Source of the DNA: Burkholderiales bacterium Ga0074133 | Lineage (GTDB): Bacteria; Pseudomonadota; Gammaproteobacteria; Burkholderiales; Burkholderiaceae_C | DNA length: 38,101 nucleotides | Assembly: GCA_001464865.1 (NCBI GenBank) | Contig: LNEG01000120.1 | Location: 1-38,101 of the forward strand | Direction: 5' to 3' | Part shown: positions 7,414 through 15,721 of the stretch, piece by piece | Numbering within the stretch: the stretch's first letter is position 1 | How the letters are laid out: every line of letters starts with the position of its first letter | Program-made: the position numbers and the translations under genes | The notes under the pieces: model-generated | Seen by the model: the letters and a program-made list of their open reading frames with translations, nothing else | Databases searched by the model: none | Told to the model about the DNA's origin: nothing

Positions 7414-8580
7414 TCAGCTCACGCGGCGGCCGTTGTCGGCATAGATGGCCAGGTAGATGGCGTCCGAGCCGATGTAAGGTGCCTTGCTGCCAAAGCCGAT
7501 GTTGAAGTCACCGAACGACAGCGAGCGGATGCCCGCCAACCCCGCGCGCAGGCGCTCGCGCGTGGGCTCCTTGCCCGCGTTTTTCAGACCTTCGACCATG
7601 ATCTGCGCGTTGAGCCAGCCCTCCAGCGCGCTGCCGCTGGTCAGGTACGCGGGCAACGCACCCGTGGCCTTCATTGAGCTCTGGAACTTGCGCACCACCA
7701 CCGATTTCTGCGAGGTGGCATCCGGAAACACCTGCACCAGCGCCAGCCCGCGCGTGTTCGCGGCCAGCTTGGGCAGCTCGGACGACACCACCGTGACCGA
7801 CAGGCCCGCCAGCGGCACGCCAGGCGCCTTGGGGCGGAAGGCCTGTACGAAGGCCGTGTTGGCCGTTCCGGTGGTGGCCAGCAGCACGGCGCCCGGGCGC
7901 TCGGCGGCTACCTTGTCGGCCAGCTCGGCGCCGTTCTTGCCGTCCACCGCCAGCGCGTATTCACCGGCGCGTTCGACCTTGATCTCATCCAGCGCCCTGG
8001 ACATGTCCTTGAGCACTTCCTTGCCGAACGGGTTGTCCAGGTACACCACCGCAATGCGCTTGAGGCCCATGTCCACCACCTGCTTGACCAGGCGCTGCGT
8101 TTCCTCGCGGTAGGTGGGTCGCAGGAAAAACACGTGCCGGGCTTCCGGACTGCGCAGCGATGTGGCGCCCGTGACGGGGCCCACGGTGGGAATGCCCTTG
8201 GACTCGATGAGCGGCACGATGGCCGCCGTGTTGGCCGTGCCCAGCGGCGAGATCAACGCAAACACCGACTGGGCATCGAGCATCTCGGTCACGTTCTGCA
8301 GCGTGCGCGCCGCCACGTAGGCGTCGTCCTTGACCTCCAGGCGGATCTCGCGGCCGTTCACGCCGCCGGCCTGGTTCACTTCGGCAAAAGCGGCCTTCAT
8401 GCCAGCCACCTGCTCGATGCCGGCCTGGCCCAGCGGCCCGGTCAGCGCAATGGAGCAGCCCAGCGTGACAGACCGCGCGGTCAGGGCTTCCTCGGCGGCC
8501 GTGGCGGTGTGGGCCCAGACGGGCAGCCCGGTGGCGGCAACGGCCTGTGTGGCGCGAAGGAGAAATTGGCGGCGGCTCAT
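7414..8580 (-). CDS. Periplasmic branched-chain amino-acid-type binding protein (Tat-exported)
   Basis: A 388-aa ABC-transporter substrate-binding protein of the LivJ/peripla_BP_6 family. The N-terminus MSRRQFLLRATQAVAAT has the twin-arginine pattern S-R-R-x-F-L, followed by a hydrophobic stretch and a likely cut after ATAA (about residue 29). The mature part shows LGCSIALTGPLGQAG, NGREIRLEVKDDAY and VGPVTGATSLR, typical of two-lobed Leu/Ile/Val-type receptors. No permease or ATPase genes are next to it, so it is an orphan that must use a distant transporter or act as a sensor. The ligand cannot be read from sequence. Confidence 0.9.
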   Translation of the reverse strand: MSRRQFLLRATQAVAATGLPVWAHTATAAEEALTARSVTLGCSIALTGPLGQAGIEQVAGMKAAFAEVNQAGGVNGREIRLEVKDDAYVAARTLQNVTEMLDAQSVFALISPLGTANTAAIVPLIESKGIPTVGPVTGATSLRSPEARHVFFLRPTYREETQRLVKQVVDMGLKRIAVVYLDNPFGKEVLKDMSRALDEIKVERAGEYALAVDGKNGAELADKVAAERPGAVLLATTGTANTAFVQAFRPKAPGVPLAGLSVTVVSSELPKLAANTRGLALVQVFPDATSQKSVVVRKFQSSMKATGALPAYLTSGSALEGWLNAQIMVEGLKNAGKEPTRERLRAGLAGIRSLSFGDFNIGFGSKAPYIGSDAIYLAIYADNGRRVS

Positions 8581-8667
8581 GGTGTAGGCAAGACCTGATA
8601 GTTGAAAGGTGGCGCAGGCTACGGGATAACGCGGCGCAACGATGTCAGCTGAGAGACAGGTTCAGGT

Positions 8668-8684
8668 CGGCCCGAGGCGGGCCG
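8668..8684 (-). terminator. GC hairpin downstream of rlmB
   Basis: CGGCCCG (8668-8674) and CGGGCCG (8678-8684) form a perfect 7-bp stem with a 3-nt loop. It lies in the 294-bp gap between rlmB and the binding-protein gene, about 190 bp past the rlmB stop. No T-run follows on either strand. The rest of this gap holds the 11-bp tandem repeat and no gene that I can see. Confidence 0.3.
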
Positions 8685-8820
8685 GGGCACCGTCGGGCCA
8701 GGCCACAAGGGCGTGCACGCCACTGGCCGGAAGGCGCAACCACACCTGCCCGGGCCCGGACGCGTGCGCACTGGCCCGGCGCTGTCCAGGCAATCCAGCG
8801 CTGCGCGCCTGGGACCCAAC

Positions 8821-8876
8821 AGGGCCTGTTCAGGGCCTGTTCAGGGCCGGTTCAGGGGCGGATTCAGGGTGGGTTC
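8821..8876. repeat. Five tandem 11-12 bp units at the rlmB 3' end
   Basis: Five head-to-tail copies of AGGGCCTGTTC-like units: 8821-8831 and 8832-8842 (identical), 8843-8853 (one change), 8854-8865 (12 bp, diverged) and 8866-8876 (two changes). The last copy runs into the rlmB stop codon at 8875-8877. On the rlmB strand each unit carries CCTGAACAGG or a variant. This places a TGA every 11-12 nt downstream of the gene, and lets each unit form a small CCTG/CAGG hairpin. The copies get less alike toward the gene. Confidence 0.85.
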
Positions 8877-9621
8877 ACGTGCGCTGGCGCAACGCCTCGT
8901 ACAGGCACACGCCACTGGCCACCGACACGTTCAGGCTTTCCACCGCACCCTTCATCGGGATGCTGACCAGCTCATCGCAGGTCTTGCGCGTGAGCTGGCG
9001 CATGCCGTCGCCCTCAGCGCCCAGCACCAGGGCCACGGGGCCCTTGAGGTCCACCTGGTAGATGGTGCGCGGAGCGTCATCGCTGGTGCCGATGCACCAG
9101 ATGTTGCGTTCCTTGAGCTCGTTCAGCGTGCGCGACAGGTTGGTCACCATGAAGTACGGCATGGTCTCGGCAGCGCCGCTGGCCACCTTGGCCACGGTGG
9201 CATTGATGCCGACCGCGTGGTCCTTGGGGGCGATGACCGCATGCGCGCCAGCGCCATCGGCAACGCGCAGGCAGGCCCCCAGGTTATGGGGGTCAGTCAC
9301 GCCGTCGAGCACCAGCAGCAGGGGCTGCTCGATGCCGGCGGCTTCCAGGTTTTCCAGCAGTTCGTCGAGCGAGGTGACCTGGGCCACAGGCTCCACCCGA
9401 GCGGCCACGCCCTGGTGGCCATGGCTGCCGGCGAGCTTGGCAATGCGCACGCTGTCGGCCTCGATCAGGCGGGCACCGGCTTCGCGGGCGCGGTCGAGAA
9501 ACTGGCGCATGCGCGCATCGCGGCGCGTGGCTTCGTAGTAAATCTCGATGATGGATTTCGGCGCGGTCTTCAGACGCACGCCCACGGCGTGAAAGCCGAA
9601 GAGAACTTTGGGGCTGGACAT
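8875..9621 (-). CDS. rlmB: 23S rRNA 2'-O-methyltransferase RlmB (Gm2251)
   Basis: A 248-aa SpoU-family enzyme that methylates the 2'-hydroxyl of G2251 in 23S rRNA, using S-adenosylmethionine. The N-terminal substrate-binding domain starts [13 protein letters not shown]. The SPOUT knot follows: motif 1 [20 protein letters not shown], motif 2 [13 protein letters not shown] and motif 3 [20 protein letters not shown]. Length matches the family. No Shine-Dalgarno precedes the ATG; a GATAAT lies 7 nt upstream instead, so the mRNA may be leaderless. The stop codon overlaps the tandem repeat downstream. Confidence 0.95.
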   Translation of the reverse strand: MSSPKVLFGFHAVGVRLKTAPKSIIEIYYEATRRDARMRQFLDRAREAGARLIEADSVRIAKLAGSHGHQGVAARVEPVAQVTSLDELLENLEAAGIEQPLLLVLDGVTDPHNLGACLRVADGAGAHAVIAPKDHAVGINATVAKVASGAAETMPYFMVTNLSRTLNELKERNIWCIGTSDDAPRTIYQVDLKGPVALVLGAEGDGMRQLTRKTCDELVSIPMKGAVESLNVSVASGVCLYEALRQRT

Positions 9622-9628
9622 GGGTGCG

Positions 9629-9634
9629 ATTATC
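9629..9634 (-). promoter_or_regulatory. Putative -10 box of rlmB
   Basis: GATAAT on the minus strand, 7 nt before the rlmB ATG. This would put the transcription start at or next to the A of the ATG. No convincing -35 hexamer is visible. Confidence 0.4.
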
Positions 9635-9661
9635 CGCTGACGCCACAGGCCTGCCGGAGGA

Positions 9662-9735
9662 TGCTATCTTTTTTATAGCAATACAGGCAAATAAAACCTG
9701 GACTTGCGGCCTAAAACACCCAAAACTGGCTTGAA
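9662..9735 (+). repeat. Dispersed hairpin repeat, copy A
   Basis: TGCTAT (9662-9667) and ATAGCA (9675-9680) form a perfect 6-bp stem with a 7-nt loop. This is followed by ACAG, ATAAAAC, GGACT, GGC and finally GGCTTGAA (9728-9735). The same ordered blocks recur at 33051-33113. It lies between rlmB and the ABC ATPase gene. Similar AT-rich hairpin elements are common in Comamonadaceae intergenic regions (from memory). Confidence 0.7.
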
Positions 9736-9804
9736 ATGCCTTCAGCGTGCCTGCCAGGGCCCCGCCGCAGGCCGCACACAGCCACCTGGCCGAGCTCCCT
9801 GCGG

Positions 9805-10545
9805 TCAGACCACGCGGCCAGCCTCGATGGTGATGCGGCGATCACACTGCGCAGCGATGGCACGGTCGTGCGTCACCAGCACCAGTGTCGTCCCCAGTTC
9901 CCGGTTGAGGTCGAACATCAGCCGCATGATGGTTTCGCCCGTCGCGAAGTCGAGGCTGCCCGTGGGCTCATCGGCCAGCAGCACGGCAGGCTGCACCACA
10001 AAGGCCCGTGCCAGTGCCACGCGCTGCTGCTCGCCGCCCGAAAGCACCTTGGGGTAGTGCGACAGGCGCTCGCCCAGACCGACGCGCGCCAGCATGTCGG
10101 CCGCGGCCTTGCGGGCACCCTTTTGCACGTCGCGCCGGTCCGAAAGTTCCAGCGGAAGCATCACGTTTTCGAGCGCCGTAAGGTTGCCCATGAGCTGAAA
10201 GCTCTGGAACACAAAGCCCACCTTGGCGGCGCGCAGCGCGGCGCGGGCGTCCTCATCGATGGCGAACAGATCATGGCCGTCCAGCCGCACGGTGCCGCGC
10301 GTAGGCGTGTCGAGCCCCGCGATGATGGACAGCAGCGTGCTCTTGCCGGAGCCCGATGCACCCACGATGGCCGCGGTCTCCCTCGGCGCGAGGCGGAAAT
10401 CGATATCCCGCAGAATGTCGAGTGTCCCTGTGGAATCCGTCACCGACTTGAATACGTGCTCCACCGCAATGATGGGCGTGGAAGCGGCCGTGTGGGAAGG
10501 CGTGGTGGGCTCGGGCATGAAAGGTTCTTTGCTTTGATTCGACAT
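9805..10545 (-). CDS. ABC transporter ATPase, YbbA/LolD type
   Basis: A 246-aa ATP-binding subunit of the MacB/LolD/YbbA group. Motifs in order: Walker [11 protein letters not shown]-loop [18 protein letters not shown], signature [14 protein letters not shown], Walker [10 protein letters not shown] and H-loop LVTHD. Divergence from tesA is the same arrangement as ybbA/tesA in E. coli. There ybbA is followed by the permease ybbP; here rlmB follows and no FtsX-type permease is in view. Start may be the ATG at 10545 (overlapping the tesA start by 12 bp) or at 10518 (no overlap). The frame is open far upstream, but that is antisense to tesA. Confidence 0.9.
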   Translation of the reverse strand: MSNQSKEPFMPEPTTPSHTAASTPIIAVEHVFKSVTDSTGTLDILRDIDFRLAPRETAAIVGASGSGKSTLLSIIAGLDTPTRGTVRLDGHDLFAIDEDARAALRAAKVGFVFQSFQLMGNLTALENVMLPLELSDRRDVQKGARKAAADMLARVGLGERLSHYPKVLSGGEQQRVALARAFVVQPAVLLADEPTGSLDFATGETIMRLMFDLNRELGTTLVLVTHDRAIAAQCDRRITIEAGRVV

Positions 10546-11217
10546 CTGTATCGCCGCCACTTTATCCTGAGCGCTTTTACAGCCGCGGCCGCGGGGCTTT
10601 GCACCGTGCCTGCCGCCTGGGCACAACCGGCCGCAACCAAGGGCGACACGGCTGCCCGCACGCCGCTGATTCTGGTGCTGGGAGACTCTCTGAGCGCCGA
10701 ATACGGCATCGCCCGCGGCACCGGCTGGGTGGCCCTGCTGGAACAGCAGCTGGCCAGGGAGAAGCTCAACGTGCGTGTGGTCAACGCCAGCGTGAGCGGC
10801 GAGACCACATCCGGCGGCCGCTCGCGCCTGCCGGCCCTGCTGGCCGAGCACAAGCCCAGCCACGTGGTGATCGAGCTCGGCGGCAACGATGCGCTGCGTG
10901 GCCTGCCGCTCAAGAGCGTGGAAGACAACCTGACCGCCATGACCGAGGCCGCGCAAAAAGCCGGGGCCAGGGTGCTGCTGGTGGGCATGCAGGTGCCCCC
11001 CAACTACGGCACCGACTACGCCCGGCGCTTTGCCGGGCTGTTCACGCAGGTCGCCCAGGCGCGCAAGGCGGCTGTGGTGCCGTTTTTTCTGAAAGACGTG
11101 GCTGATGGGCCGGACCCGACGCGCATGTTCCAGGCCGACCGCATCCACCCGCGGGCCGAAGCCCATCCGCAGATGCTGGCCAACGTGTGGCCCGAACTGA
11201 AAAAGCTGCTGCGCTGA
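10534..11217 (+). CDS. tesA: TesA-like arylesterase / lysophospholipase (GDSL)
   Basis: A 227-aa secreted SGNH hydrolase of the TesA (thioesterase I / protease I / lysophospholipase L1) family. The four blocks are present: LVLGDSLSAEYGI (nucleophile Ser), the Gly of VSGETTSGG, ELGGNDALRG, and the catalytic Asp/His in DRIHP. A signal peptide runs to about AAWA. The start is probably the TTG at 10534, with GAAAGG (10519-10524) 9 nt upstream; no ATG is available. It acts in the periplasm on acyl esters or thioesters. A GC hairpin follows the stop directly. Confidence 0.9.
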   Translation: MIRHLYRRHFILSAFTAAAAGLCTVPAAWAQPAATKGDTAARTPLILVLGDSLSAEYGIARGTGWVALLEQQLAREKLNVRVVNASVSGETTSGGRSRLPALLAEHKPSHVVIELGGNDALRGLPLKSVEDNLTAMTEAAQKAGARVLLVGMQVPPNYGTDYARRFAGLFTQVAQARKAAVVPFFLKDVADGPDPTRMFQADRIHPRAEAHPQMLANVWPELKKLLR

Positions 11218-11235
11218 CCGCCCGGGTGCGGGCGG
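11218..11235 (+). terminator. GC hairpin after tesA
   Basis: CCGCCC (11218-11223) pairs with GGGCGG (11230-11235) around a 6-nt loop, starting on the base after the tesA stop codon. There is no T-run, so it may act in 3'-end protection or factor-dependent termination. Confidence 0.4.
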
Positions 11236-11314
11236 TGCTGGCGGCGCACCGAAGACGCGGGCGAACCTGACAAGGGCCCACAGGGGGCCGTTTCAGGCGG
11301 ACCCGGCAGGAGAT

Positions 11315-11533
11315 TCAGCCAGCCGAACCGGCAGCAGGGCCGGGGGCGGCACTGGCGCCATCGCGCGTGTCGGCGCTGCCATCTTGCACTTGCCCATCTG
11401 CAGGCTGGCCATCCGGCCCATCCTGGGTGTCGCCAGGCGCGCGATGGGACTTGGCCCGCAGCTTCTCTTCTTTTTTCTTCTTTTTGGCGAGTTCGCGCTG
11501 GCGTTTCTCGTAGCCGTAGTTGGGTGTTGCCAA
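11315..11533 (-). CDS. Small Lys-rich conserved protein
   Basis: A 72-residue protein of unknown function. It begins (M)ATPNYGYEKRQRELAKKKKK, continues EEKLRAKSHR, and then changes to a Gly/Asp/Ala/Pro tail. The positive head suggests contact with nucleic acid or ribosome. I recall similar ATPNYGYEKRQ-type small proteins in betaproteobacteria, but no function. The likely start is the TTG at 11533, with AGGA about 10 nt upstream. An ATG-initiated longer frame from 11647 would overlap the DUF2189 gene and adds residues that look random. It sits 49 bp downstream of the DUF2189 gene on the same strand, so both may be cotranscribed. Confidence 0.75.
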   Translation of the reverse strand: MATPNYGYEKRQRELAKKKKKEEKLRAKSHRAPGDTQDGPDGQPADGQVQDGSADTRDGASAAPGPAAGSAG

Positions 11534-11582
11534 GGTAATTGCTTCCTGAAAGTTGAGGCCCACTGTAACAGCACGGACACCG

Positions 11583-12518
11583 TCAGCCCCCTGCGGAGGC
11601 CGTGGTGCCGACCAGTGCCGCAGGCCTGACGGACGCACGGTAGGCATGCCAGCTGGCGTGCCCCAGCACCGGCCCGGCCACCAGCAGGCCGATGCCCCAG
11701 AACCATAACGACGCGGCCACGATCAGCGTGAGCAGTGCGCCCCACTGCAGCATGACGAGGGTGTTCTCCACCACCACACGAATGCTGGTGATGCCAGCGG
11801 TCAGCGCGTCGGTGTCGCGGTCGAGGATCATGGGGATCGACACCACCGAGGTAGAAAACACCAGCGCGGCAAACACCCCACCCACGGCGGCATACACCGC
11901 GACAAAGGTCCAGTTGCTGGGGCTGAACACGGCTTCCAGCACGCCGGTGGTGGAGGGCATTCCGGTATTGAAGAACACCGCAAACACCACCAGCGATGCG
12001 CGGCCCCACAGCAGTTCCAGTACCACCAGCACCAGCACCAGCATGCCCATGCTGCCCATGTGCGTATCCCAGCACGTGAGCGAATCGCCCAGCGAGGGCT
12101 TCAGGCCCGCCTCCCGGCGGCGGCTGGTGTCGTACAGGCCCATGGCGAGAAAAGGGCCCACCAGCAGGCACCCGCTGGCGATCGACATGGTGTATTCAGG
12201 GCGCGTACGGAACACCCAGCCCAGCACGAGCGCCATGATCCAGAAGCACATCCCGTAGAACGCGGCAACACCGGGTGCCGCAAGCGCATCGCGCATGCCG
12301 AGCGCCAGCCAGCGCCAGGGGTCGGCAAGGCGCAGGCGTTCGATGACCACCGCAGGCGCGGCGCGGCGCCCGTCGGCAGCCACGGCGCGGGCGACGATTT
12401 CGGCAGCGGTGGGCGCCTGCGCCGGAGTTGCGCCGCTGCCTGCGGGGGCAGGTACGTCGGGAGCGGCCGTATCAGGGGCCACGCTGGCGGGTGCGTTGTC
12501 GGATGAAAGGGCAGTCAT
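11583..12518 (-). CDS. DUF2189 inner-membrane protein
   Basis: A 311-aa integral membrane protein of the DUF2189 family (COG5473), function unknown. An Ala/Pro-rich cytosolic head (residues 1-55) is followed by RLRLADPWRWLALGMRDALA, the family's entry motif. About six membrane helices come next, including ALVFSTSVVSIPMILDRDTD and LWFWGIGLLVAGPVLGHASW. The start is the ATG at 12518; the frame extends to 12578 but those residues look unrelated. The small Lys-rich gene follows on the same strand. Confidence 0.88.
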   Translation of the reverse strand: MTALSSDNAPASVAPDTAAPDVPAPAGSGATPAQAPTAAEIVARAVAADGRRAAPAVVIERLRLADPWRWLALGMRDALAAPGVAAFYGMCFWIMALVLGWVFRTRPEYTMSIASGCLLVGPFLAMGLYDTSRRREAGLKPSLGDSLTCWDTHMGSMGMLVLVLVVLELLWGRASLVVFAVFFNTGMPSTTGVLEAVFSPSNWTFVAVYAAVGGVFAALVFSTSVVSIPMILDRDTDALTAGITSIRVVVENTLVMLQWGALLTLIVAASLWFWGIGLLVAGPVLGHASWHAYRASVRPAALVGTTASAGG

Positions 12519-12647
12519 GCGCTGTGTCAGCAGGTGGGCAGCGGGTTGGCAGCGGGGTGCCGCAGGTGCCTGCAACACTAAGCCACTGACCTGCCTTGCG
12601 CCACTGCGGAAACTACCACCCTGCCCTGCCCCAAGCCTGCGCGGCGG

Positions 12648-13892
12648 TCAGGCCCCCGCCGCAAAGGCGCGCGCCATGGCCTGGGCCAGGTCCGCCTGCA
12701 GGTCCTCAAACGTTTCAAGGCCGATCGAGAACCGCACCAGCGTGCCCTCGCGCAATTGCGGCGACGGCCGGCTGCGCATGCTGGCCAGATCGTAGGGAAC
12801 CACCAGGCTCATGGGCCCGCCCCAGCTGTAGCCCAGCCCGAACAGGCGCAGGCCGTCGCAAAACGCGTCCACCTGCTGCTGCGAATGCCGCGGATCGATC
12901 ATCACGCTGAACAGGCCTGCCGCCGCGCCCACGCCGTCCCGGTCTGCACCGCACAGCGCCTTCCAGTGCGCATGGCCGGGCGATGACGGCAAGGCGGGGT
13001 GCAGCACCTGGGCGATGTGGGGCTGGTCCTGCAGCCACACCGCCAGGCGACGGGCCACTTCGTCATGGGCGCGATAACGCAGGCCAATGCTGGGCAGCGA
13101 GCGCAGCACCGCCTCGGCGTCGTTGGCCCCGACGCCCATGCCCAGCCGCATGTGCGACAGCTTGAGCTTCATGTGCAGGCCGGCATCGCGCGTCATCACG
13201 CTGCCCATCAGCACATCCCCGCCCCCGCTGGGGTACTTGGTGAGGGCGTGAATGGAAATGTCCACGCCCAGGCGGCCGTCGCCCAGCAGGTCGAAAGGCG
13301 CAAATGCCAGCCCCGCGCCCCAGGTGTTGTCCAGCGCACTGATGACGCCACGCTCGCGGCAGATGCGCGCCTGCGCGCACAGGTCGGGGAACTCCATGGT
13401 GACGGAGCCAGGCGCCTCCAGCCACACCAGCCGCGTGGCAGGAGTGATGCGCGCCGCCAGGTCCTGCGGATCCAGCGGGTCGTAGTAGATGTGCTCCACC
13501 CCGAAGCGGGCCAGCTCTCCGCGGGCCAGTTCCTTGCCAGGTCCGTAAGCGTTGTCGGGGATCAACACCTGGTCGCCCGGTTGAAGCAGCGCCAGGGAGA
13601 CACTGCCGATGGCGGCCAGCCCGCTGGGCACCAACAGGCACTGCAGGCCGCCTTCCAGAGCACACAGCCGCTCTTCCAGCATGAAGGTGGTGGGCGTGCC
13701 ATGCAGGCCGTAGGTGTAGCCGCTCTTGTCCTTCCAGTCGCGCGAGCGCATGGCCGCCACGTTCGGAAAGATCACGGTGGAAGCCTTGTAGACGGCGGGC
13801 TGTGGCGCCACGAAGCCTTCAGGTGGGAGATAGCTGTGATGGATCAGCGCAGTGGCAGCGGCCAGGGGATGGTCTGAAGCAGGGTTGGTCAT
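12648..13892 (-). CDS. metC: Cystathionine beta-lyase
   Basis: A 414-aa PLP enzyme of the Cys/Met metabolism family, cleaving cystathionine to homocysteine, pyruvate and ammonia in the cytosol. Visible features are YGLHGTPTTFMLEERLCALE, the cofactor-stacking region VPSGLAAI, D188 in ALDNTWGAG, and the Schiff-base lysine K219 in SIHALTKYPSGGGD. Sequence style fits MetC better than the gamma-synthases. The ATG at 13892 lacks a Shine-Dalgarno; TACCAT lies 6 nt upstream. It is divergent from the SulP transporter gene, so both could relate to sulfur supply, though SulP substrates vary. Confidence 0.9.
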   Translation of the reverse strand: MTNPASDHPLAAATALIHHSYLPPEGFVAPQPAVYKASTVIFPNVAAMRSRDWKDKSGYTYGLHGTPTTFMLEERLCALEGGLQCLLVPSGLAAIGSVSLALLQPGDQVLIPDNAYGPGKELARGELARFGVEHIYYDPLDPQDLAARITPATRLVWLEAPGSVTMEFPDLCAQARICRERGVISALDNTWGAGLAFAPFDLLGDGRLGVDISIHALTKYPSGGGDVLMGSVMTRDAGLHMKLKLSHMRLGMGVGANDAEAVLRSLPSIGLRYRAHDEVARRLAVWLQDQPHIAQVLHPALPSSPGHAHWKALCGADRDGVGAAAGLFSVMIDPRHSQQQVDAFCDGLRLFGLGYSWGGPMSLVVPYDLASMRSRPSPQLREGTLVRFSIGLETFEDLQADLAQAMARAFAAGA

Positions 13893-13898
13893 GGGCAA

Positions 13899-13904
13899 AT
13901 GGTA
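13899..13904 (-). promoter_or_regulatory. Putative -10 box of metC
   Basis: TACCAT on the minus strand, 6 nt before the metC ATG, which has no Shine-Dalgarno. Matches the -10 consensus at four of six positions. No good -35 at standard spacing; TTGCTG lies at a 15-bp spacer. Confidence 0.3.
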
Positions 13905-13948
13905 GCGCCCGGTGGTGCACAGCAAGTGGCTCGCGCAGAATGCGCCGC

Positions 13949-13977
13949 CTGCCAGGCGGACGCCGGGGCGCGACAAT
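13949..13977 (+). promoter_or_regulatory. Putative promoter of the SulP gene, leaderless
   Basis: CTGCCA (13949-13954) and GACAAT (13972-13977) are separated by 17 bp. The start codon follows the -10 by 6 nt, so transcription would begin at about the A of the ATG (13984). Confidence 0.45.
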
Positions 13978-13983
13978 CAGCCG

Positions 13984-15690
13984 ATGCTGACGATTGCCTC
14001 ACTCAAGCGCTGGTTTCCTTTTCTGTCGTGGCCCAGGCCGGACGCGCGCCTGTTGCGCGGCGAGTTCATGGCAGGCGTGACCGTGGGGCTGATGCTGGTG
14101 CCCCAGGGCGTGGCCTACGCCGCGCTGGCGGGCATGCCATTGGTCACCGGCATCTATGCATCGCTGATCCCGGCGCTGGTGGCCGTGCTGTTCAGTGCAT
14201 CCACGCGCCTGGGCGTCGGGCCTACCGCGCTCACCAGCCTGCTCATCGGCGCATCGCTCACGGGCCTGGCCGAGCCCGGCAGCGCCGACTGGGTCGCGCT
14301 GGCGGCGTGGATGGCGATCATGTCCGGCCTGCTGCAGCTGTTGATGGGCATGGCACGCTTTGGCTGGCTGCTCAACCTTGTGACTTCTCCCGTGCTCAGC
14401 GGCTTCACGCAGGCCGCTGCCCTCCTCATCCTGGGATCGCAGCTGGCTTCGCTGCTGGGGCTGCGCGCCAACTGGGGGGCACTCATCACGACGCCATCTC
14501 CCGGGCTGTTTGACCTCACGGCCGCGGCATTCGGTCTGGGCAGCCTGGCGCTGCTCGTGCTGGCGCGGCGCTGGCGCCCCGGGTTTCCGGCGGCCATCGT
14601 GGTCGTTGGTGCAGCGGGGGCGCTCAGCTGGGCCCTGGGTTATGCCGATGCCGGGGGTGCCGTGGTCGGCACGCTGCCATCAGGACTTCCGGCGCCCTAC
14701 TGGCCAGGCAGCCTGCCCTGGGACAGCTTTGCGGCGCTGATCATGCCGGTACTGGTGGTCACGCTGGTGAGTTTTCTGGAAACAGCGTCCAGCGCCAAGG
14801 TGGAAAGCCAGCGCTCGGGCGAGCGCTGGAACGAAAACCAGGACCTGATCGGCCAGGGTCTCGCCAAGATCAGCAGCGGGCTGTGCGGCAGCTTTGCCAC
14901 CAGCGCCTCGTTTTCGCGCTCCGCCATCAACCTGTATGCGGGCGCGAAAAGCGGCTGGGCCACCGTGTTTGCCATCGTGCTGGTCCTGGTGGTGCTGCTG
15001 TGGCTGACCCCGGCGCTGTACCACGTACCGCAGTCGGTGCTGGCCGCGGTGGTGGTGACGGCGGTAACCAGCCTCATCAAGCCCAAGGCACTGCTGGGGC
15101 TCTGGCGCATTTCGCGGGTGGAAGCCGTCATCGCCGGAGTGACCTTCGCGCTGACCCTGGCCACCGCGCCGCGCATGTACTGGGGGGTGCTGGTGGGCCT
15201 GCTCATGAACCTGAGCCACTTTCTGTATCAGCGGCTGCATCCGCGCATCATCGAAGTCGGTCTGCACCCCGACGGCAGCCTGCGCGACCGCCACCTGTGG
15301 GCGCTGCCACCCCTGGCCCCGCACCTGCTGGCGCTGCGCATGGATGCCGAGCTGGACTTCGCCTCGGCCAGCGCGCTGGAGCGCAGGGTGGCCGACCACC
15401 TTGCCGCGCATCCGGACGTCCTGCACCTGTGCCTCATGGCGCAGCCTATCAACCGGATCGACGTGACCGGCGTGGAGACTTTTGCCCACCTTCTGGGGCT
15501 GATGCAGTCCCGCGGTGGCACGCTGCACCTGAGCGGCCTGAAGTTGCCGGCCGAGCAGGTCTTGCGCCAGGCCGGGCTGCTGACCCCGGCCAGCGGCCTG
15601 GCGCTGTACCGCACCGATGCCGAGGCGCTGATCGCATTGCAGCATCTGCCGCCCAGCCCACTGCCTGAAGATCAGGGTTTAGCCTGTTGA
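13984..15690 (+). CDS. SulP-family anion transporter with STAS domain
   Basis: A 568-aa SulP/SLC26-type permease. The transport domain starts LLRGEFMAGVTVGLMLVPQG and carries VGPTALTSLL, SPVLSGFTQAAALLI, ETASSAKVESQRSGERWNEN and FATSASFSRSAINLYAGAKS. A STAS domain forms the last 130 residues. SulP members carry sulfate, bicarbonate or dicarboxylates; the substrate here is open. It heads a same-strand run with a diguanylate cyclase and an FlhG-like ATPase. The frame is open to 13912, but the ATG at 13984 fits the family start and sits behind a -10-like GACAAT. Confidence 0.92.
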   Translation: MLTIASLKRWFPFLSWPRPDARLLRGEFMAGVTVGLMLVPQGVAYAALAGMPLVTGIYASLIPALVAVLFSASTRLGVGPTALTSLLIGASLTGLAEPGSADWVALAAWMAIMSGLLQLLMGMARFGWLLNLVTSPVLSGFTQAAALLILGSQLASLLGLRANWGALITTPSPGLFDLTAAAFGLGSLALLVLARRWRPGFPAAIVVVGAAGALSWALGYADAGGAVVGTLPSGLPAPYWPGSLPWDSFAALIMPVLVVTLVSFLETASSAKVESQRSGERWNENQDLIGQGLAKISSGLCGSFATSASFSRSAINLYAGAKSGWATVFAIVLVLVVLLWLTPALYHVPQSVLAAVVVTAVTSLIKPKALLGLWRISRVEAVIAGVTFALTLATAPRMYWGVLVGLLMNLSHFLYQRLHPRIIEVGLHPDGSLRDRHLWALPPLAPHLLALRMDAELDFASASALERRVADHLAAHPDVLHLCLMAQPINRIDVTGVETFAHLLGLMQSRGGTLHLSGLKLPAEQVLRQAGLLTPASGLALYRTDAEALIALQHLPPSPLPEDQGLAC

Positions 15691-15721
15691 AGAGACCGGG
15701 TTTGGCCCCAGGAGGCGCTGG

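Noticed and set aside
8821..8876. CRISPR-like array
   Set aside because: Units are 11-12 bp and directly adjacent with no spacers; no cas genes are present.
9805..11166. 453-codon minus-strand frame for the ABC ATPase
   Set aside because: The part upstream of 10545 is antisense to tesA and has no ABC-protein features; the ATPase begins at 10545 or 10518.
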